DNA of 64,000 nt, from NCBI GenBank assembly GCA_964598995.1, contig CAZRDR010000021.1, positions 1 through 64,000 of the forward strand, written 5' to 3'. This document shows positions 59,934 to 64,000 of this stretch, piece by piece. Within the stretch, counting starts at the first letter, position 1; each line of letters opens with the position of its first letter. Below the pieces are notes generated by a model. It saw only the letters and a list, made by a program, of their open reading frames with translations, was not told the DNA's origin and ran no database searches. Position numbers and translations under genes: made by a program. This DNA is from JACROF01 sp964598995. Lineage in GTDB: Bacteria > Patescibacteriota > Microgenomatia > Levybacterales > UBA12049.

Positions 59934-60911
59934 TTAAGCTGATAGTTCTTTTTGGTAGCGAACAATGAGTTCTTGTTTGAAAGCTTCAATTGCTGTATCG
60001 TCAAAAGCTGATAATGGAAAAATCTGATTATTCAAGGGGCTAAGCGACTCGATCTTCTTCGCAAGTTCTTCTGGACTGACAAGATCTGTCTTGGTAAGTA
60101 CGATAATTTCAGGTTTGGTCAGAAGTTCTGTATTAAACTTCTCGAACTCACGTCTTACTACCTGATAATTTTTCGGTAAATCATCTTGTGATGCATCAAT
60201 ACAATGGACTAAGAGATATGTCTTCTCAATATGCTTAAGGAATGTTAATCCAAGTCCTCGTCCTTCACTTGCTCCTTCGATAAGTCCTGGGATATCAGCT
60301 AACATGACTCGACCTAACATACCAACATTGGGCTCAAGTGTCGTGAAGGGGTAATCACCAATTTTTGGTTTGGCACTGGTGAGTAATGAGAGTAACGTAC
60401 TTTTACCCGCATTTGGTAGACCAATAAGACCAATATTGGCGATTAATCTAAGGACAAGATGGAGCTGTTTTTCCTCACCCATCTCGCCTTTTTCGGCAAA
60501 GCGAGGTGCTTGATTGGTAGCTGACTTGAATTCGTTGTTGCCTCTGCCGCCTTTACCACCTCGCGCGATGAGGTGACGAGTGATAGTATCAGTAATTTCA
60601 TATGTCTCATCTGTCTCCTCTACATGAACGCTTGTCCCTACTGGTAGCAAAATGATCAAATCTTCGGCATTTTTCCCAAATAAATTGTTACGCTTTCCTG
60701 GTATCCCATCCTCTGCCTTCCAAACTTTTTTGTATTGAAATTTTGACAGAGCCGTCAAATCATCTACTCCTTGGAGATAGACTGATCCGCCATTTCCACC
60801 ATTACCTCCATCTGGACCACCTTTAGGGTTACCTTCACGAGTACGGAATGAGACAGCACCATTGCCTCCTTTACCAGCATGAATTGTAACTATAACATCA
60901 TCGATTAGCAT
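59934..60911 (-). CDS. obgE: GTPase Obg/CgtA
   Basis: 325 residues: the Gly-rich Obg fold (about 1-158; GGNGAVSFRTREGNPKGGPDGG, GGKGGRGN) and a G domain with G1 GLPNAGKS (164-171), G3 DIPGLIEGAS and G4 LTKTD. There is no C-terminal OCT domain. It takes part in 50S ribosome maturation and stress response. The promoter has an extended -10 TGA-TATAAT (60918-60923), 6 bases before the ATG. Confidence 0.96.
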   Translation of the reverse strand: MLIDDVIVTIHAGKGGNGAVSFRTREGNPKGGPDGGNGGNGGSVYLQGVDDLTALSKFQYKKVWKAEDGIPGKRNNLFGKNAEDLIILLPVGTSVHVEETDETYEITDTITRHLIARGGKGGRGNNEFKSATNQAPRFAEKGEMGEEKQLHLVLRLIANIGLIGLPNAGKSTLLSLLTSAKPKIGDYPFTTLEPNVGMLGRVMLADIPGLIEGASEGRGLGLTFLKHIEKTYLLVHCIDASQDDLPKNYQVVRREFEKFNTELLTKPEIIVLTKTDLVSPEELAKKIESLSPLNNQIFPLSAFDDTAIEAFKQELIVRYQKELSA

Positions 60912-60917
60912 ACGCGC

Positions 60918-60923
60918 ATTATA
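60918..60923 (-). promoter_or_regulatory. Extended -10 box, leaderless obgE promoter
   Basis: TGA-TATAAT on the minus strand, 6 bases before the ATG at 60911; no good -35, as often with extended -10 promoters. Confidence 0.5.
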
Positions 60924-60964
60924 TCATTTCTCACAGCTATTGAAGTTTTGCTTTTTCTGTTAGT

Positions 60965-61897
60965 ATGAATTACGTGAAATTACTCAAAGCTCTCGTCTTT
61001 ATCCTCTTCTCTTTTATAGTTCTCATTTCGCTTGTAGTAGTCTTATTGTATTCAATTCGTGAGAAGCAGACGACAGAACTGATTAACCCTATCGTGTCAA
61101 ATGTCGTTAAACGTGCATATTCGATCCATTCACTCTTCACATCCGGAATTGAAAAAGTTGTTGACCAATCTCTTTCAAAGACAGATGGTACCTACAGCAT
61201 CGTTGTTCGTAATATGAAAACAGGTGAATCCTACAGTCAAAACCCTGATCGTGTTTATGAGAGTGCCAGTCTCTATAAATTGTGGGTTATGGCATGTGTC
61301 TATCAGCAACTGAATTCTGGAAAATTAAAAAAATCTGACACGCTCACGGGGACTGTCGAGGATTTGAATCTATCATTTGGCATAGCCTCAACTGATGCAG
61401 AACTCACAACTGGGAAGATATCCTATACCGTAGGAGATGCATTAACGAATATGATTACTGTTTCGGATAACTATTCAGCACTCCTTCTAGCCAAAAAAAT
61501 TGGGATGAGTAATATAGCAAAGTTCCTCAATAGTCAGGGTCTTTCGTCCTCTCAAACGGGTAACCCTCCGACAACCACTGCATCAGATATTATGCAATTT
61601 TATTCCAAGCTCTATCATCATGAACTGATAAATTACGAGAGTTCTGAGGAAATGATAGCTCTTCTCAGGGGACAAGCCATCAATGACCGTATTCCTAAAT
61701 ATTTACCAACTGGGATAAGTGTTGCTCATAAGACTGGGGAATTAGATGACTTTAAGCATGATGCAGGAATTGTTTATACCCCAAAAGGAGATTACATTAT
61801 TGTTCTGCTTTCGCAAACCGATGACCCAGATCAAGCTTCAGAAATCATGGCAGAATTATCAAAGCAGATCTATCTTCACTTCATCTCATCCACTTAA
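60965..61897 (+). CDS. Membrane-anchored serine hydrolase of the beta-lactamase/PBP fold
   Basis: 310 residues: a membrane helix (about 8-29) and a class A beta-lactamase-like domain. All three active-site elements are visible: SLYK (S102-K105), SDN (167-169) and KTG (256-258). The omega-loop Glu that deacylates beta-lactams is not found in the expected stretch (TGNPPTTTASD). Inference: a DD-peptidase/PBP-type enzyme on the outer face, not a resistance enzyme. It is divergent from obgE and shares its stop bases with the next, convergent gene. Confidence 0.85.
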   Translation: MNYVKLLKALVFILFSFIVLISLVVVLLYSIREKQTTELINPIVSNVVKRAYSIHSLFTSGIEKVVDQSLSKTDGTYSIVVRNMKTGESYSQNPDRVYESASLYKLWVMACVYQQLNSGKLKKSDTLTGTVEDLNLSFGIASTDAELTTGKISYTVGDALTNMITVSDNYSALLLAKKIGMSNIAKFLNSQGLSSSQTGNPPTTTASDIMQFYSKLYHHELINYESSEEMIALLRGQAINDRIPKYLPTGISVAHKTGELDDFKHDAGIVYTPKGDYIIVLLSQTDDPDQASEIMAELSKQIYLHFISST

Positions 61898-62904
61898 TGG
61901 ACAGTAGATGGTTTGACATTCTCTTCTTGATCTAACGCATAATCAACGACAGCAAGTAAGAGAAGATTAATGGATAATCCAATAAGTGCCCTAAACTGTT
62001 CCTCATAAAAGGTGAAGAACTGCGTTACCAGAAGAAGGATAAGAATCGCAATTTTGAATATACGAAATCCTTGCTTCCGAGATTTACTCATCATAATGGC
62101 ACCGATAAGAGCCACTATTAACGCAGCGCCGGATGATAATATCTCTCCTGTTTCAGAAAACGACAATGTAGTTCTTGTTAATAGATACGAAAGAGAAGAT
62201 AAGATAGTTAAAACTGATTCGATAGCAACGATAGCAATTAACCCTCCTGTGAGAACCTTATTACGAAGTACCCTCGCATAAAGATCAGAAAGAAAGTGTT
62301 TTAACCTATTCAGCAGTGACGGCTGAGGAGCAGGAATTGACTGTACTTGAGAAAAAAACTCTCGCAATGATTTCACTAACGGATCTTTCTGGTCACTTTT
62401 TTGGAGATATAACAGCGCTCTCTTTTTTTCTTCACTATCTAAGTCGTTCATGACAGCTTCAGCGACCATCTCTAACGTATTAACGAGATATTCTTTAGGT
62501 GTGATCTTTTTATCTTTTGCTAAGGCTTTAGAAATAATATAAATAAAGATAAAAATTACATATACGATTGCGATTGTTGGTTGAAAAAAATAATTATTAT
62601 CACTTGTTACGAACTTACCTAGTTCATCGATAAACGCACCAAATCCTATTCCACCTAATATAGAAGCAAGACCCAGAATTCCCCGTCCGAGGAATGACAG
62701 AAGGAGGAGAAGTGACGTCAGCATAAAAAAACCACCCCATAACAGGTGGGCAATATGTAATCCAGAACCACTAAGCTGAGGATAATCAGTGATTTTCAGG
62801 AAGAACCGAATCACAAATATTGTAACAATTGATGCAATAAGGAAATTCTCTCGTAAAAAATAACCATCGAGATTCTGAATAAAGTATTTTGAGAGTGGTC
62901 TCAT
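61894..62904 (-). CDS. Integral membrane protein of unknown function
   Basis: 336 residues: about four helices in the first half (residues about 20-130), a cytoplasmic, charged segment (about 130-205; EEKKRALLYLQKSDQKDPLVKSL), then about four helices to the end. No family recognised. An AGGAGG sequence lies 3 bases before the ATG, behind TATACT, so both a ribosome site and a -10 box are squeezed into 14 bases. Confidence 0.72.
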   Translation of the reverse strand: MRPLSKYFIQNLDGYFLRENFLIASIVTIFVIRFFLKITDYPQLSGSGLHIAHLLWGGFFMLTSLLLLLSFLGRGILGLASILGGIGFGAFIDELGKFVTSDNNYFFQPTIAIVYVIFIFIYIISKALAKDKKITPKEYLVNTLEMVAEAVMNDLDSEEKKRALLYLQKSDQKDPLVKSLREFFSQVQSIPAPQPSLLNRLKHFLSDLYARVLRNKVLTGGLIAIVAIESVLTILSSLSYLLTRTTLSFSETGEILSSGAALIVALIGAIMMSKSRKQGFRIFKIAILILLLVTQFFTFYEEQFRALIGLSINLLLLAVVDYALDQEENVKPSTVH

Positions 62905-62939
62905 GCCCTCCTAGTATATCGCAAAATGCATTGCTGTGC

Positions 62940-62969
62940 TTGCATTCCGTGAAGTATTCTGTGTATGCT
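62940..62969 (+). promoter_or_regulatory. Promoter of the 188-residue hypothetical gene
   Basis: -35 TTGCAT (62940-62945), an 18-bp spacer and -10 TATGCT (62964-62969); the ATG at 62988 is 18 bases away. Confidence 0.5.
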
Positions 62970-62987
62970 AATTATTAGATAACGACT

Positions 62988-63554
62988 ATGAGAAGACTGC
63001 CCGACAAAGAAGAACAAGTTATTGATCCTGCTGTTCAACGCATTTGGGAAGAAATCATCTATTCGATGGATCAATATACTCACGACAGTAGTCTATCTAA
63101 ATTTTATCTGCCTGAGGAAATTCTTTCTCACTGCCGCTCAGCTGCAAATATTTTTACTCAGTTACTCTATACACCTATTCCTTCTCCAACTGAAGTCCAA
63201 AAAACTCGCCTTTATGGCATGCTTCATTTATCAATGACCTGTGGTGTCCAAATTTATCTTAAGGAGCGCGCGCTCACTAAAGGTTACCTCCCGTATCGCA
63301 TAACAACTGATGACAAAACAATTCGATCAGCTCGAAATAAAATAGGGAGACTTCTTTCTGAAGGAATTAAAGTCCAGCCACCTGTGAGTCAGGTAATGGA
63401 ATTATTTATCACTCAGCTCAATACTGATCACTATATTAGGCGTTTTTCAATGAAAGGACGCGAATTTAACGCTGAGAAATTTGAAAATCTTCTCCCTGCA
63501 GCCATTATGTGGGGATATCTCCTCGCGCAAGAACTCATCATTAATGAGAACTAA
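62988..63554 (+). CDS. Hypothetical soluble protein
   Basis: 188 residues, mostly helical by composition, without a signal peptide, membrane helix or recognisable motif (VQRIWEEIIYSMDQYTHD, ARNKIGRLLSEGIKVQP). Two cysteines (about 41 and 85) are unpaired in pattern. A promoter precedes it, and it ends 3 bases before the convergent YvlD-like gene. Confidence 0.65.
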   Translation: MRRLPDKEEQVIDPAVQRIWEEIIYSMDQYTHDSSLSKFYLPEEILSHCRSAANIFTQLLYTPIPSPTEVQKTRLYGMLHLSMTCGVQIYLKERALTKGYLPYRITTDDKTIRSARNKIGRLLSEGIKVQPPVSQVMELFITQLNTDHYIRRFSMKGREFNAEKFENLLPAAIMWGYLLAQELIINEN

Positions 63555-63557
63555 CCT

Positions 63558-63899
63558 TTATCTATTCTTAACAAGAGCGTTAAGAAATGAGGATATAACT
63601 GCAATCACTAAGCTAAAGGCTAACGCCCACCAAAATCCATCCACCGCAAAGCCTCGTACGACGTGACTAACGAGAAGAACAAGTAACGCATTAATAACAA
63701 AAGAAAAAAGCCCAAAGGTCAGAACAGTCAAAGGCAGCGTCAGAATAATAAGAAGCGGCTTAATTAATGTATTCACGACACCTAATACGATTGCAACGAT
63801 CAGGGCTGTGACAAAACCATCCACATGAACTCCTGAGAGGACCTGAGATGCGACAAATATAGCTAAACCATTAACCAATAGATAGGTAATAATCCCCAT
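63558..63899 (-). CDS. YvlD/phage holin IV family membrane protein
   Basis: 113 residues with four membrane helices. The stretches LGVVNTLIKPLLIILTLPLTVLTFGLFSFVINALLVLL (about 40-77) are characteristic of the COG1950/YvlD family, often annotated as phage holin superfamily IV. It is a common bacterial chromosomal membrane protein, and no phage gene is near. Function unknown. Confidence 0.85.
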   Translation of the reverse strand: MGIITYLLVNGLAIFVASQVLSGVHVDGFVTALIVAIVLGVVNTLIKPLLIILTLPLTVLTFGLFSFVINALLVLLVSHVVRGFAVDGFWWALAFSLVIAVISSFLNALVKNR

Positions 63900-63936
63900 A
63901 GCTCTACCTTAACATAGCATATCCATACAGTCAAAC

Positions 63937-64000
63937 ATGGCTACCTCACATGAAATTTACTATTTTCATACGCTGTACACACTCTCATATGTTAGTGGTG
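63937..64000 (+). CDS. Possible start of a gene running off the right edge
   Basis: An ATG at 63937 opens a frame of 21 codons to the window edge (MATSHEIYYFHTLYTLSYVSG) with no stop. TACAGT five bases before the ATG is a possible -10 box. Too short to be sure. Confidence 0.3.
   Translation, partial: MATSHEIYYFHTLYTLSYVSG

Noticed and set aside
60965..61897. Beta-lactam resistance gene
   Set aside because: The deacylating Glu of class A enzymes is not seen, and the protein is membrane-anchored like low-mass PBPs.
63558..63899. Prophage signal from a holin-like protein
   Set aside because: The YvlD family is chromosomal in many bacteria, and no phage gene is nearby.
1..64000. UGA recoded to glycine (Gracilibacteria/SR1 code)
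   Set aside because: Several full-length genes end at TGA exactly where their families end (for example tsaD), so TGA is a stop.
1..64000. CRISPR array or insertion sequence
   Set aside because: No regularly spaced direct repeats and no transposase-like ORF with terminal inverted repeats were found.

Overview
The window looks like a chromosomal segment of a candidate phyla radiation (Patescibacteria) bacterium, most likely in or near the Microgenomates lineage. The reasons are the moderate-to-low GC content, very tight gene packing (1-20 nt overlaps, convergent genes that share stop bases), many start codons placed a few bases behind a -10 box, small housekeeping proteins, a class II DnaJ, a LysRS with a fused B3/B4 domain, and many short membrane-anchored proteins of unknown function. 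TGA ends several clear genes, so the code is standard and not the UGA-glycine code of Gracilibacteria/SR1. The phylum call is inference from gene content; no 16S or ribosomal protein gene is present.

Layout. 1-15.3 kb (minus strand): a heat-shock and protein-quality-control block. It begins at a CIRCE-controlled promoter and runs hrcA-grpE-dnaK, a terminator, a PHP phosphoesterase and dnaJ. It continues into a VirB2/TrbC-like pilin-type protein, a giant 1765-residue VirB6/TrbL-like membrane protein with three C-terminal repeats, clpC, a small membrane protein and a membrane-anchored Clp-like ATPase with a damaged first AAA site that leaves the window. 15.4-23.5 kb (plus): a small membrane protein, metG behind a long structured leader, tatD, then a surface polysaccharide cluster (GT2, GT39-type, DUF1648-like, MraY/WecA-type and UbiA/DPPR-synthase-type proteins). 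23.5-31.5 kb (minus): PEGA-SH3 protein, lysS, an unknown gene, murB, greA, a nucleotidyltransferase and a solute-binding protein. 31.6-40.7 kb (mostly plus): VanW, a cytidylyltransferase, DUF192, tsaD, a PNPOx-like protein, RmuC, a UvrD-type helicase-nuclease and the RNase P RNA. 40.7-49.5 kb (minus): an ABC-2 exporter with four permease genes (one frameshifted), HU, an anchored unknown protein, RNase Y, recX and recA. 49.5-64 kb (mixed): a candidate structured RNA and tRNA-Pro, Nudix proteins, hflX, an FKBP, an M50-like protease, an ABC exporter, obgE, a serine hydrolase and membrane proteins.

How it works together. Most genes are housekeeping: folding, translation, recombination, envelope and RNA processing. 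The least ordinary parts are the pilin/VirB6-like pair placed between chaperones and two Clp ATPases; two long structured RNA leaders or RNAs (before metG and before tRNA-Pro); four leaders in which the Shine-Dalgarno sequence lies in a hairpin arm; and widespread promoters whose -10 box sits only 6-9 bases before the start codon, predicting leaderless mRNAs. No rRNA, CRISPR array, insertion sequence or prophage was seen.
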